From assembly GCA_910584745.1 (NCBI GenBank), contig CAJUDG010000008.1, positions 97,854-161,853 of the forward strand: 64,000 nt of DNA, given 5' to 3'. The stretch comes from an uncultured Eubacteriales bacterium. Its GTDB lineage: Bacteria; Bacillota; Clostridia; Oscillospirales; Acutalibacteraceae. Within the stretch, counting starts at the first letter, position 1, and every line of letters starts with the position of its first letter. This document shows, piece after piece, positions 22,723 to 31,451 of the stretch. A model generated the notes under the pieces. The model was not told the origin of the DNA. It worked only from the letters and a program-made list of their open reading frames with translations, and did not search any database. The translations under genes and the position numbers were made by a program.

Positions 22723-24171
22723 ATGACGAAGTCAGAGGTATACAAGCTGCTGGACGAAAAGCAGCAGCTATTCTTCGACACGGCTGACAGGATATGGGGC
22801 GACCCGGAGCTGTCGCTGTCGGAGCACAACGCGGCGAAACTGTACGAGGAGCTGCTCTCGGAGCTGGGATTTGAGGTCGAGCACGCGGTGGCGGGGATAG
22901 AGACGGCCTTTGCGGGGAAGTTCGGCAGTGGCAAGCCGGTGATAGGGATTCTCGGCGAGTACGACGCGCTGGCGGGACTTAGCCAGAAGGCCGGGGCGCT
23001 TGAGCCTTGCGAGGAGGTCGAGGGGGGCCATGGCCACGGCTGCGGGCACCACATGCTGGGCGCGGGGAGCTTGGCGGCGGCGTGGGCCGTGAAGGAGTAC
23101 CTTGCGGCCACCGGCGAGAGCGGCACAGTCATTTATTACGGCTGCCCGGGCGAGGAGGGCGGCGCCGGCAAGGCGTTTATGGCCCGGGAGGGGCTGTTCT
23201 ACGGCCTGGACGCGGCGCTGACGTGGCACCCGGGGACGGCCAACGAGATATTTACCGGCACAAACAACACCAGTATGCAGGTGGAGTACACCTTTAACGG
23301 CGTGGCGGCGCACGCGGCGGGGAACCCCCATATGGGCCGCAGCGCCCTGGACGCGGTGGAGCTGATGAACCTGGGGGTGCAGTTTCTGAGGGAGCATATA
23401 CCGGGTACGGACTGCCTGCACTATGCCATCACCAATACCGGGGGGATATCCCCAAATGTTGTGCAGAGCAAGGCGACGGTGCTCTATATGGTGCGGTCCA
23501 ATAATGTGCCCAACAATAAGAAGCTCTTAGCCCGGGTGGACAATATAGCCAAGGGCGCGGCGCTGATGACCGACACCACCTTTACCCGGCGGTTCATCGA
23601 CGGCACGGCTGATCTGCTGCCCAACGAGGTGCTGGAGCGGGCATTATATGCCAATATGGAGGCGATACCCCTGCCGGAGTACACCAGGGAGGAGCGGGAA
23701 TTTGCCGCGGCCCTGGACGCGACCTGCCCCAAGGAGGACGGGGAGCTGCCGGGGATGGGGGCGAAGTATGACCCGGAGATACGCAGGAAGGTGATGGAGC
23801 TGTCTGACGGCGGGAACGCCACACTCAACGACTTCCTGTGCCCGTTCTTCCACAGCGACAAGCAGCAGCCGGGGTCCACGGACGTGGGGGATGTGAGCTG
23901 GCAGACCCCTACGGCGCAGATAAGCACGGCGACATGGCCCGCGCATTCGCCGGGGCATAGCTGGCAGAATGTGAGCTCGGGGAAGACGGGGGTGGCACAT
24001 AAGGGGACGCTGTACGCGGCGAAGGTGCTGGCGGGGACGGCCATTGACCTTATTACCACGCCGGAGCTTTTGGAGAGGGCCAAAGCTGAGTTTAAGGTGA
24101 CGGCGGCGAAGGGGTATGACTGCCCGATCGAGGCGGACGCGGTGCCGGTGCCGGTTGAGGAAATGCTGTAA
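22723..24171 (+). CDS. M20 family amidohydrolase (AbgB-like)
   Basis: 482 residues, AAGGAGG before ATG, 12 bp after the ABC ATPase. Metal-binding motifs: GEYDALAGL, HGHGCGHHMLG, GCPGEEGGAGK, and the late STDVGDVSW; the dimerisation domain lies around FNGVAAHAAGNPHMGRSAL. Best match is the p-aminobenzoyl-glutamate hydrolase B branch, which cleaves N-acyl amino acids. Its place in the transporter operon suggests it releases an amino acid from an imported conjugate (inference). Confidence 0.9.
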   Translation: MTKSEVYKLLDEKQQLFFDTADRIWGDPELSLSEHNAAKLYEELLSELGFEVEHAVAGIETAFAGKFGSGKPVIGILGEYDALAGLSQKAGALEPCEEVEGGHGHGCGHHMLGAGSLAAAWAVKEYLAATGESGTVIYYGCPGEEGGAGKAFMAREGLFYGLDAALTWHPGTANEIFTGTNNTSMQVEYTFNGVAAHAAGNPHMGRSALDAVELMNLGVQFLREHIPGTDCLHYAITNTGGISPNVVQSKATVLYMVRSNNVPNNKKLLARVDNIAKGAALMTDTTFTRRFIDGTADLLPNEVLERALYANMEAIPLPEYTREEREFAAALDATCPKEDGELPGMGAKYDPEIRRKVMELSDGGNATLNDFLCPFFHSDKQQPGSTDVGDVSWQTPTAQISTATWPAHSPGHSWQNVSSGKTGVAHKGTLYAAKVLAGTAIDLITTPELLERAKAEFKVTAAKGYDCPIEADAVPVPVEEML

Positions 24172-24175
24172 AGGG

Positions 24176-24256
24176 ACGCGGTCAAGGTGCGTTAGGCACC
24201 TTGCAGGGTTTGGGGCAGCGCCCCAAGGTCTTGCGCAGGGCGAAGCCCTGTAGAGG
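24176..24256 (-). repeat. Repeat family A, copy 4
   Basis: GCGGTCAAGGTGCGTTAGGCACCTTGC followed by GGGTTTGGGGCAGCGCCCCAAGG and TCTTGCG; a more diverged copy between the peptidase and WYL regulator genes. Confidence 0.6.
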
Positions 24257-24264
24257 TATATCTT

Positions 24265-25167
24265 GTGAAGATTGACAGATTGATAGGAATATTATCTATA
24301 CTGCTACAGCGGGAAAAGGTCACAGCGCCTTTTCTCGCTGATACTTTCGAGGTCTCCCGGCGCACCATAAGCCGGGACATAGAAGCCCTCTGCCGGGCGG
24401 GCATACCCATCAGTACCGCCCAGGGCGCGGGGGGCGGGCTGTCCATCATGAGCGGCTATAGGGTGGACAAGGCCCTTCTGACCTCGTCGGACATGCAGGC
24501 CATACTGGCGGGGCTCAGAAGCCTTGACAGCGTCAGCGGCACCAATCAGTACGCCCGGCTGATGGAGAAGCTGGCCGGGCCGGGGCTCATGGCCCGGGAG
24601 GGCTCGCTGCTGATAGATCTGGCCTCATGGTACAAGGGGCCGCTGTCGGAGAAGCTGGGGGTCCTTCAGGGGGCCATCGGCGAATCAAGGCTTGCGGGCT
24701 TCTGCTACTATGCCCCGGGCGGGGAGAGCAGGCGGGTGATAGAGCCCTACTACATCGTCTTCCGCTGGGGGAGCTGGTACGTGTGGGGGTACTGCCTTGA
24801 GCGGGGGGACTATAGGCTGTTCAAGCTGAACCGCATGACCGGGCTTGAGCTTATGGAGGGCTTTATCCCCAGGGACGCGCCCTATCCCGATTTGAGCGAT
24901 GAGCGGGTATTTCCCGGGAATTACCGGGTGGAGGCCGTGGTGCCGAAGGAGTACAAGTGGCGGCTGGTGGAGGAGTACGGCGAACACTGCTTTACGGTGG
25001 AGCCCGACGGCCGGTGCAGGGCGAGTATAGACTTTACGAACCTTCACAGCGCCGTGGACTGGCTTTTGGAGTTTCGTGGGGACGCGGAGCTTGTCGGCCC
25101 GCCGGAGGTCCGGGAGGAGCTCCTGAAAATGGGCAGAAAAATTCTTGATATGTATGGGGAAACATGA
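24265..25167 (+). CDS. WYL-domain transcriptional regulator (YafY type)
   Basis: 300 residues, GTG start after GAGGTA. N-terminal HTH_11 (RLIGILSILLQREKVTAPFLADTFEVSRRTISRDIEALC, in two segments), then a WYL domain (around YYIVFRWGSWYVWGYCLERGDYRLFKLNRM) and a C-terminal WCX-type extension. WYL regulators sense small ligands or nucleic acid. Its stop codon lies in a palindrome that overlaps the downstream promoter, so it likely represses the next two genes. Confidence 0.9.
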   Translation: MKIDRLIGILSILLQREKVTAPFLADTFEVSRRTISRDIEALCRAGIPISTAQGAGGGLSIMSGYRVDKALLTSSDMQAILAGLRSLDSVSGTNQYARLMEKLAGPGLMAREGSLLIDLASWYKGPLSEKLGVLQGAIGESRLAGFCYYAPGGESRRVIEPYYIVFRWGSWYVWGYCLERGDYRLFKLNRMTGLELMEGFIPRDAPYPDLSDERVFPGNYRVEAVVPKEYKWRLVEEYGEHCFTVEPDGRCRASIDFTNLHSAVDWLLEFRGDAELVGPPEVREELLKMGRKILDMYGET

Positions 25168-25185
25168 CATACAGCTGTCATGTTT
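25160..25185. promoter_or_regulatory. Palindromic operator, probable WYL-regulator site
   Basis: AAACATGACA - tacagc - TGTCATGTTT, a perfect 10-bp inverted repeat. It contains the regulator's TGA stop and covers the -35 region of TATAAT at 25193-25198. Position and symmetry support it as the operator for the downstream pair. Confidence 0.75.
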
Positions 25186-25192
25186 GGGGGTG

Positions 25193-25198
25193 TATAAT
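25193..25198 (+). promoter_or_regulatory. -10 box of toroid-protein/PhnB operon
   Basis: TATAAT 33 bp before the next ATG; no good -35 is present because that position is taken by the palindrome, which suggests a regulated promoter. Confidence 0.55.
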
Positions 25199-25230
25199 CG
25201 GGGTAAAATACATCCCATTGGAGGTACAAA

Positions 25231-26136
25231 ATGGACGTAAATAAGGCGAAGAAGTTTATTATCGAGCACGCAAGGCCCATGGAGCTGGCGGAGTACCGCT
25301 GCATATTCGAGGGCGGGAGTAAACAGGCCGTGGTGGAGGAGCTGAGAAAATTCCAGAACCCAGACGGCGGCTTCGGCAACGCTTTAGAGCCGGACAACTG
25401 GAACCCCAACTCCACCCCCATCACCACCAACGACGCGATTATTCACCTCTACCAATGCGGGGCGCTGGGAGAGGACAGGGAGATGGTGGAGGGCATCGCC
25501 CGGTGGCTCAAAAGCGGGGACGGCTTTGATGAGGGCCAGCAGCGCTGGCGCTTCGCGGTGGAGTGCTCTAAGGAGCACCCCCACGCCATATGGTGGGAGC
25601 CCGGCGACGGCAAAGAGAGCTGGAACCCGACGGTGTCCCTGGCGGCGTTCCTCTGCTGTGTGGACGGCGGGGAGCGCTGGAAGGGGCTTGTGCGGGAGGC
25701 CTTTGACTGGCTGGAGAGCGCAGAGGAGATCGGCAGCGACGAGGTGAAGTGCTTTATCCTGGCCCATGAGCTGCTGAGCTGGTACGGCGCGCTGGACGTT
25801 ATCGACATGGATAAGGGCCGGGAGGCCGTGAAGCGGGCCGTGGGCCTTGCCGTCTGCCATGAGGTGGAGAAGTACGGCGTGGAGTACGTGGCCGGGCCCT
25901 CGGCCTTCTTCCACGGCGAAAGCCCCTATGTGCCCGAGGGCATTGAGGAACTGGTAAAAGCCGACCTTGCCGCCATAGACAAGCTCCAGATGGAGGACGG
26001 CGGGTTTGACATTACCTGGCAGTGGTATACTCCCTATGAGCAGGAGTATAAGCAGGCGAGGGACTGGTGGCGGCCCAGGGTGACTATGGAGAAGCTGGGG
26101 TTTTACCTGACGTTTAAGGGAGGGGAACAAAAGTGA
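25231..26136 (+). CDS. Alpha/alpha-toroid (prenyltransferase/terpenoid cyclase-like) protein
   Basis: 301 residues, TTGGAGG before ATG. It has repeat motifs typical of alpha/alpha barrels: FQNPDGGFGNALEPD near residue 45 and LQMEDGGFDITWQW near 255 (QxxDGGF, as in squalene cyclases and prenyltransferases), with helices between. Real cyclase catalytic motifs (DXDD, DDTAE) are absent. It follows a WYL regulator operator and precedes a PhnB-like gene. Function unknown. Confidence 0.7.
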   Translation: MDVNKAKKFIIEHARPMELAEYRCIFEGGSKQAVVEELRKFQNPDGGFGNALEPDNWNPNSTPITTNDAIIHLYQCGALGEDREMVEGIARWLKSGDGFDEGQQRWRFAVECSKEHPHAIWWEPGDGKESWNPTVSLAAFLCCVDGGERWKGLVREAFDWLESAEEIGSDEVKCFILAHELLSWYGALDVIDMDKGREAVKRAVGLAVCHEVEKYGVEYVAGPSAFFHGESPYVPEGIEELVKADLAAIDKLQMEDGGFDITWQWYTPYEQEYKQARDWWRPRVTMEKLGFYLTFKGGEQK

Positions 26137-26555
26137 AGCTTGTGCCCACGATAAATTTCGGCGGGAACTGCCGGGAGGCCATCCATACCTATGAAAAGGC
26201 CTTTGGCGGCAGGATAAACTGCCTGATAACGTACGGCGAGGCGGACGACCCGGCGTATAACCCGCGGCTGAAGGAGGGCCAGAGGGAGTATATCTACCAC
26301 TCTGAACTGCTGCTGGGCGGGGAGAGGATAATCATGGCGGGCCATATCGACATAGAGTTCCAGACCTGCTATTCCAACTTCCTGACCGTGATGATGGACA
26401 CAAAGGAGGAGGTACAGAGGGCGTATGAGGTGATGAAAGAGGGCAGCCGCACCATATACCCCATGGAAGCCACGCCCTACAGCTCCTGCCGGGTGGTTTT
26501 CGTGGACAGGTTCGGCATACGGTGGGGCATCATGACCGAGCAGACAGAGAGATAG
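26133..26555 (+). CDS. VOC superfamily protein, PhnB-like
   Basis: 140 residues. GTG start overlaps the previous stop (GTGA), so translation is coupled. PhnB pattern: NFGGNCREAIHTYEKAFGG, EYIYHSELLLGG, FVDRFGIRWGIM. These proteins have paired beta-alpha-beta-beta-beta units and often bind small molecules; the family rarely has a proven enzyme activity. Probably a target of the WYL regulator. Confidence 0.85.
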   Translation: MKLVPTINFGGNCREAIHTYEKAFGGRINCLITYGEADDPAYNPRLKEGQREYIYHSELLLGGERIIMAGHIDIEFQTCYSNFLTVMMDTKEEVQRAYEVMKEGSRTIYPMEATPYSSCRVVFVDRFGIRWGIMTEQTER

Positions 26556-26621
26556 CCCAAAGGGCCGGTTTTGCGCGGGACCGGGCTTGACAAACTGCCG
26601 GGGATGGTGTATAATAAACCC

Positions 26622-26722
26622 AGAAAAAGAGACGGAGCCCGCCGATAGACGGCTGGCCCGGTAAAGTTACTTTTATTTAAACGAAGCAACCGTTCCGGCC
26701 CTGGAACGGTTGCTTACTTTTT
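26622..26722 (+). ncRNA. Antisense RNA of locus T3
   Basis: Plus-strand promoter TTGACA (26587-26592), 17 bp, TATAAT (26610-26615). The RNA of about 100 nt runs into the hairpin and TTTTT at 26718-26722, under the 3' end of the minus-strand peptide gene. Its leader has AGACGGCTGGCCC; the peptide leader has GGACGGTTTGGCCC in the same sense. Confidence 0.78.
26684..26722. terminator. Bidirectional terminator of locus T3
   Basis: AAGCAACCGTTCC ggccct GGAACGGTTGCTT, a 13-bp perfect stem, followed by ACTTTTT on the plus strand and an A/T-rich flank on the minus strand. The peptide stop codon is at its edge. Confidence 0.9.
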
Positions 26723-26809
26723 GTGATTTATGCTATCACACACGCTTATCGTGGTCAGCACGAGCATGAACAGCTCAATGACCAGGTGCAGTATCTGATA
26801 GTCACTCAT
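26714..26809 (-). CDS. Hol_Tox-like small membrane peptide, putative type I toxin (T3)
   Basis: 31 residues: MSDYQILHLVIELFM, hydrophobic VLTTISV, and end SINHKK. It matches the holin-like toxin pattern (short polar N-end, one helix, Lys-rich tail). AAAGGAGG lies upstream; a leader segment CCTTTAC can pair with GTAAAGG of that site. Promoter on the minus strand is TTGCAT (26948-26953), 17 bp, TATTAT (26925-26930). Toxicity is inferred from family and layout. Confidence 0.78.
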   Translation of the reverse strand: MSDYQILHLVIELFMLVLTTISVCDSINHKK

Positions 26810-26924
26810 TAAGCTCGCCTCCTTTACAATAGATTCCCTTGTGGGGTTTCTATGTAATCAGAGGTTTCAGGTCCTCCGTAAAGGGCCAAACCGTCCACCG
26901 TTTCTGGCGGAACTCCTTACCGAC

Positions 26925-26953
26925 ATAATACCAGATATTTCCGGGAAATGCAA
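26925..26953 (-). promoter_or_regulatory. Promoter of T3 peptide gene
   Basis: TTGCAT, 17 bp, TATTAT on the minus strand, giving a leader of about 110 nt. Confidence 0.75.
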
Positions 26954-27009
26954 CAGCTTTCTCTCTGTATACGCAAAATCTATCCCCCCGAGGACCGTGC
27001 TGTTTGGGC

Positions 27010-27038
27010 TTGCCAGACGGCGCGGTTTTTGTTATAAT
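27010..27038 (+). promoter_or_regulatory. Promoter of pyrK operon
   Basis: TTGCCA, 17 bp, TATAAT, 29 bp before the ATG. There is no room for a PyrR attenuator. Confidence 0.8.
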
Positions 27039-27067
27039 GTAGCAAACTGACAAAAAGGAGCACCCCC

Positions 27068-27832
27068 ATGAAACCCTTCGATTCCATCCCCGCAAGGCTT
27101 CTCTCGGCCCGGGAACTGACCCCAGGTATATTCGACTTCACTCTAAGCTGCCCGGAGCTGGCCGCCAAAGCCGTCCCCGGCCAATTCGCGCAGATACTGG
27201 TCCCCGGCCACACCCTGCGCCGCCCCATCTCCATCTGCGGCATAGACCAGGAGGCGGGCGCGCTGCGCTTCGTCTTCCAGGTCCGGGGCCAGGGCACCGA
27301 GGCCCTCTCCCGATCTAAGCCCGGCGATACGATAGACATTCTGGCCCCCCTGGGCAAGGGCTTTCCCATCGACAAAACAAAGCGCACCCTGCTTATGGGC
27401 GGCGGCATAGGCGTGCCGCCCCTGCTGGCCGCAGCAAAGGAGCTGGGCGGGAACGCCGTGGCCGTGCTGGGCTTCCGCAATAAGGAGCTGGTCATCCTTG
27501 AGGAGGACTTTAAAAGTACCGGCGCGAAGGTGCTTGTGGCCACCGACGACGGCTCTTACGGCTGTCACGGCCTTGTGACGGAGCTTGCGGCGGGCGAGGA
27601 CTTCCAGGTGCTCATGGCCTGCGGGCCGGGGCCCATGCTCAGGGGCGCGAAGGCCCTTGCGGAGGACCGGGGGGCCGAGGGCTATTTGTCCCTTGAGCAG
27701 CGGATGGCCTGCGGGGTGGGGGCGTGCCTTGGGTGCGCCGTGGCCCTTACGGACGAGAGCGGCCGGGAGTATTTCGGCCATGTGTGCAAGGACGGCCCGG
27801 TATTCCCAATGGGCATGGTGAAGGAGGTATAA
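27068..27832 (+). CDS. pyrK: Dihydroorotate dehydrogenase B, electron-transfer subunit
   Basis: 254 residues. N-terminal FAD barrel with RRPISICG, NAD-binding part with GGGIGVPPLL, and the C-terminal [2Fe-2S] site CGVGACLGC...C. It passes electrons from dihydroorotate oxidation in PyrD to NAD. Follows AAAAGGAG; pyrD starts three bases after its stop. Confidence 0.96.
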   Translation: MKPFDSIPARLLSARELTPGIFDFTLSCPELAAKAVPGQFAQILVPGHTLRRPISICGIDQEAGALRFVFQVRGQGTEALSRSKPGDTIDILAPLGKGFPIDKTKRTLLMGGGIGVPPLLAAAKELGGNAVAVLGFRNKELVILEEDFKSTGAKVLVATDDGSYGCHGLVTELAAGEDFQVLMACGPGPMLRGAKALAEDRGAEGYLSLEQRMACGVGACLGCAVALTDESGREYFGHVCKDGPVFPMGMVKEV

Positions 27833-27835
27833 TAT

Positions 27836-28747
27836 ATGGCAGGTCTAGACGTGAACATAGCCGGGGTGGACTTCAAGAACCCCGTGATAGCCGCCTCGGG
27901 CACCTTCGGCTTTGGGCGGGAGTACGCAGAGCTCTACCCCCTCTCGGAGCTGGGGGGCATAAGCTGCAAGGGCACCACCCTCCACGAGCGCCCCGGCAAC
28001 CCGCCGCCCCGGGTCACCGAGACCCCCGGGGGTATGCTGAACGCCGTGGGGCTGCAAAACCCCGGGGTGGAGCACTTCATAAAGGAGGACCTGCCCTGGC
28101 TCTCCGAACAGGGCACGAGAATTATCGCCAACGTGGCCGGGAGCAGTATTGAGGACTACTGCAAGACCGCAGAAATGCTCAACGACACGGCCATAGATAT
28201 GGTGGAGCTGAACATTTCATGCCCCAACGTGAAGGAGGGCGGGGTGCAGTTCGGGGTCACGGCGGCGGGCGTGGAGGGCATAACCAGGGCCGTCCGGGAA
28301 CGGTGCAGGAAGCCACTGATGGTGAAGCTCTCCCCCAACGTCACGGACATCACCGAGATGGCCCTGGCCGCCGAGAGCGGCGGCGCGGACGCGCTGTCAC
28401 TCATCAACACCCTGACCGGTATGCGCATCGACATCAACTCCCGCCGCCCGATTATACGCAACAATACCGGGGGCCTCTCGGGCCCGGCGGTGCTGCCGGT
28501 GGCAATACGCATGGTCTGGCAGACGGCGCAGAAGGTGAAGCTGCCCATAGTGGGCCTTGGGGGCATTTCCACCCCCGAGGACGCGGTGGAAATGCTCCTG
28601 GCCGGGGCCAGCGCCATACAGGTGGGCACGGCGATATTCACGGACCCCTACGCGCCCATAAAGATAAGGGACGGCTTACTGGAGTTCATGGAGAAGAACG
28701 GCGTAAAGAGCGTAAAGGAGCTTACAGGAGGTATCAAGCCATGGTGA
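27836..28747 (+). CDS. pyrD: Dihydroorotate dehydrogenase (NAD), catalytic subunit
   Basis: 303 residues, class 1B. ASGTFGFGREY at the start, NISCPNVKEGG holding the catalytic Cys, VKLSPNVTDI, NTLTGMRIDI, and the FMN phosphate site GLGGISTPEDA. Oxidises dihydroorotate to orotate in pyrimidine synthesis with PyrK. Other pyr genes are not in the window. Confidence 0.97.
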   Translation: MAGLDVNIAGVDFKNPVIAASGTFGFGREYAELYPLSELGGISCKGTTLHERPGNPPPRVTETPGGMLNAVGLQNPGVEHFIKEDLPWLSEQGTRIIANVAGSSIEDYCKTAEMLNDTAIDMVELNISCPNVKEGGVQFGVTAAGVEGITRAVRERCRKPLMVKLSPNVTDITEMALAAESGGADALSLINTLTGMRIDINSRRPIIRNNTGGLSGPAVLPVAIRMVWQTAQKVKLPIVGLGGISTPEDAVEMLLAGASAIQVGTAIFTDPYAPIKIRDGLLEFMEKNGVKSVKELTGGIKPW

Positions 28748-29415
28748 CAAAAATTTACCTTATCAGGCACTGCCAGTCCATGGGCAACATCGAGCACAAG
28801 TTCCAGGGGCAGTATGACGCGGACGTGAGCCCGGCGGGGGAGAAGCAGCTTGAGCTTCTGGGGCTGCGCTTTCGCAACGAGCATATCGACGCCATCTACA
28901 CAAGCCCGCTGAAAAGGGCCAGGGCCACGGCGGAGGCCATCGCCAAGTACCATGATATGGAGCCCATAGCCGAGCCCGGGCTTATCGAGATAGACTGCGG
29001 CAGGATGGAGAACCTGCTGCTGACCGATGTGGCGAGGCTGTTCCCGGAGGTGGCCCTGAACTGGGACAGGAGCCCGGACCTGTGCGAGTTCCCCGGGGGC
29101 GAGACCATGAGGGAGGTGTACGACCGGGTGAACGCCGCCTTGGACAGGATAATCGCGGAGAACCCTGGAAAGACCGTGGTGATAACCACCCACGGCGGGG
29201 CCCTTCGGAACCTGTACGCCCGGATACAGTACGGCGAGCCCATAGGCATACGAAAGAGCGAGGTCTTCGGGAACACCGGGGTCAGCACCCTGATAGCGGA
29301 AAACGGCGGGCTGCGGTTCGAGAGCATAAACGACCTTTCCCACCTGCCCGAGAATATGCGCAGGCCGCCCACAAACTTTTCATTTGATAAACTTAAGGAG
29401 GAGAACATAATATGA
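28741..29415 (+). CDS. Histidine phosphatase family protein
   Basis: 224 residues. The ATG overlaps the end of pyrD by 7 bp and AGGAGGT lies upstream. RHG-type motif LIRHCQSMGN (Cys in place of the usual Gly), YTSPLKRARATAEAIA, GGETMREVYDR, and TTHGGALRNL with the second His. Family members remove phosphate from sugar phosphates, phosphoglycerate or nucleotides (CobC/GpmB type); substrate unknown. Confidence 0.9.
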   Translation: MVTKIYLIRHCQSMGNIEHKFQGQYDADVSPAGEKQLELLGLRFRNEHIDAIYTSPLKRARATAEAIAKYHDMEPIAEPGLIEIDCGRMENLLLTDVARLFPEVALNWDRSPDLCEFPGGETMREVYDRVNAALDRIIAENPGKTVVITTHGGALRNLYARIQYGEPIGIRKSEVFGNTGVSTLIAENGGLRFESINDLSHLPENMRRPPTNFSFDKLKEENII

Positions 29416-29888
29416 TTATAATGTCTGTAGATCTGGGCCGCTCGAGGACGGGGCTGGCCGTATGCGACGCGACCGAGACCCTGTCAAGGCCCGTGACCGT
29501 CCTACACCAGAAGGACATGGACATGCTCTGCCTGCAGGTATCCCGGGTGGCCGCCACACTGCGGGCCGGGATAATCGTGATGGGGCTGCCGGTGAACATG
29601 GACGGCACCGAGGGCGAGAGCGCCAGATTCGCCCGGGAGATGGGCGCGAGGATAGGGGAAATGAGCGGCGTGCCCGTGGAGTTCGTGGACGAGCGGGGCA
29701 CCACCATAACCGCCAACCGGCTGCTGAACGATTCCAACACCCGGGGCAAAAAGCGCAGGGCAAAGCTGGACGGCATTGCGGCCTCGGTGATACTGGAGGA
29801 CTTTCTGATGCGCAGGAGGAACGAGGCGGAGAGGGAGCGGCAGGAGCAGGAGGAGGACCCCGAAGGGGACGAAAACGCGCCCGAATAA
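29412..29888 (+). CDS. ruvX: Putative pre-16S rRNA nuclease YqgF/RuvX
   Basis: 158 residues. The ATG overlaps the previous stop (ATGA). RNase H-like fold with MSVDLGRSRTGLAVCD (catalytic Asp), VMGLPVNMDGTEG, FVDERGTT and KLDGIAASVILEDFL. An extra charged tail (EAERERQEQEEDPEGDE) extends past the usual end. Matures the 5' end of 16S rRNA. Confidence 0.93.
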   Translation: MIIMSVDLGRSRTGLAVCDATETLSRPVTVLHQKDMDMLCLQVSRVAATLRAGIIVMGLPVNMDGTEGESARFAREMGARIGEMSGVPVEFVDERGTTITANRLLNDSNTRGKKRRAKLDGIAASVILEDFLMRRRNEAERERQEQEEDPEGDENAPE

Positions 29889-29939
29889 TCCCGCCGCAAT
29901 TTGGAATAATACCGCCATATAATAGAAAGGCGGGATTTT

Positions 29940-30890
29940 ATGTGCAGCAATAAGCGCAAGATAGTCCTTGTGGGCACGGGGATGGTGGGCATGAGCTTTG
30001 CCTATTCGGCCCTGAACAGGGGGCTATGCGACATTCTGGTGCTGGTGGACGTGGACAAAAAGCGGGCCATGGGCGAGGCCATGGACCTGAACCACGGCCT
30101 TGCCTTTGCGGGCAGCAGCATGAAGATATACGCCGGGGACTATCAGGACTGCGCGGACGCGGACATGGTGGTCATATGCGCCGGTGTCAGCCAGAAGCCG
30201 GGGGAGTCGAGGCTTGAGCTCCTGCAGCGCAACGCGGCGGTGTTCGGGTCCATTATCGGGCCGGTGGTGCGCTCTGGGTTCGGGGGCGTGTTCCTGGTGG
30301 CCACGAACCCGGTGGACATCATGACCCGGGTCACATACGAGCTGTCGGGCTTTAACCCCAACAGGGTCTTCGGCAGCGGCACCACCCTGGACACGGCGCG
30401 GCTGCGGTATCTTCTGGGGGAGTATTTCTCCGTGGACCCCAGGAACATGCACGCCTATGTCATCGGCGAGCACGGCGACAGCGAGTTTGTCCCCTGGAGC
30501 CAGGCCATGATAGCCACAAAGCCGGTGACGGACGTGTGCGGAGACTCCGGGGGCCGGTACAGGATGGAGGAGGTGGAGCGGCTTAGCACGGAGGTGCGGG
30601 ACGCGGCCCAGCGGATAATCGAGGCCAAGCGGGCCACCTACTACGGCATAGGCATGGCGATGGTGAGGATAGCCCGGGCGGTGCTCTCTGACGAGAACTC
30701 GGTGCTGACGGTGTCGGCAAGATTATGGGGAGAGTACGGCCGCAAGGGGGTATATGCGGGGGTGCCCTGCATAGTGAACCGAAACGGCGTTGACCGGGTG
30801 CTGGAGCTGGGGCTTACAGAGGAGGAGCAGGGGAAGTTTGACGCGTCCTGCGATATCCTTGAGGAGAGCTATGGGGGGCTGGAGCTATAG
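29940..30890 (+). CDS. ldh: L-lactate dehydrogenase
   Basis: 316 residues. Rossmann motif VGTGMVGMSFA, active-site loop GVSQKPGESRLELLQRN (Gln for pyruvate and Arg), ATNPVDIMT, GSGTTLDTARLR and the catalytic His in GEHGDSEFVPWS. It reduces pyruvate to L-lactate in fermentation. Ribosome site AAAGGCGGG; a weak TATAAT is in the 50-bp gap upstream. Terminator downstream. Confidence 0.95.
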   Translation: MCSNKRKIVLVGTGMVGMSFAYSALNRGLCDILVLVDVDKKRAMGEAMDLNHGLAFAGSSMKIYAGDYQDCADADMVVICAGVSQKPGESRLELLQRNAAVFGSIIGPVVRSGFGGVFLVATNPVDIMTRVTYELSGFNPNRVFGSGTTLDTARLRYLLGEYFSVDPRNMHAYVIGEHGDSEFVPWSQAMIATKPVTDVCGDSGGRYRMEEVERLSTEVRDAAQRIIEAKRATYYGIGMAMVRIARAVLSDENSVLTVSARLWGEYGRKGVYAGVPCIVNRNGVDRVLELGLTEEEQGKFDASCDILEESYGGLEL

Positions 30891-30952
30891 GGGCGGGGTA
30901 TTCTTGTGCCCCCGGGCGGCCGGTATACAAAAGGTTGGGAATTTTTCAATAC

Positions 30953-30977
30953 TCCCCGGGAAACCGGGGATTTCTTA
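30953..30977 (+). terminator. ldh terminator
   Basis: TCCCCGG gaaa CCGGGGA stem with TTTCTT. Confidence 0.8.
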
Positions 30978-31006
30978 TTGACAAACGCCCTGCTTTAGTG
31001 TATAAT
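30978..31006 (+). promoter_or_regulatory. Promoter of ylxM-ffh cluster
   Basis: TTGACA, 17 bp, TATAAT, 65 bp before ylxM. Confidence 0.9.
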
Positions 31007-31070
31007 CAGCAAGTGTAAAGAAGATACCTTTACAGAGGGAGTAAAGAGGGAGAAAGGAAGGGAGTCCGGG

Positions 31071-31439
31071 ATGCCCAAGGATTTGAGGGTCTCTATCCTG
31101 CTGGATTTTTACGGAGAGATACTGACCGGGACCCAGCGGGAGACGGTGGACGCCTATTATAACCAGGACATGTCGCTGTCGGAGATAGCTGACGACAGGG
31201 GGATAAGCCGCCAGGGGGTCCGGGACGCGATAAAGCGGGCGGAGCAGCAGCTTATAGAGATGGAGGAGAAGCTGGGGCTGGTGAAGAGGTTTCAGGATGT
31301 GCAGAGGGCGCTGGAGGAGATATGCGACTGTGCGCTGGAGATACAGGAGCTGAACGCGGAGAACGGCGGCGTGGAGGACATTGACCGGGACGCGCAGAGC
31401 ATACTGGAGTATGCCCAGGAGATAGCGGATAAGGACTAG
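31071..31439 (+). CDS. ylxM: YlxM-type HTH protein, SRP-associated
   Basis: 122 residues. A sigma-70 region 4-like HTH (LTGTQRETVDAYYNQDMSLSEIADDRG in two parts, then GISRQGVRDAIKRAE) followed by a helical acidic C-terminus. YlxM genes precede ffh in Firmicutes and the protein stimulates SRP GTPase function in some species. Here a 179-bp gap with repeat B separates it from ffh. Confidence 0.9.
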   Translation: MPKDLRVSILLDFYGEILTGTQRETVDAYYNQDMSLSEIADDRGISRQGVRDAIKRAEQQLIEMEEKLGLVKRFQDVQRALEEICDCALEIQELNAENGGVEDIDRDAQSILEYAQEIADKD

Positions 31440-31451
31440 CAGACGGCGCGA

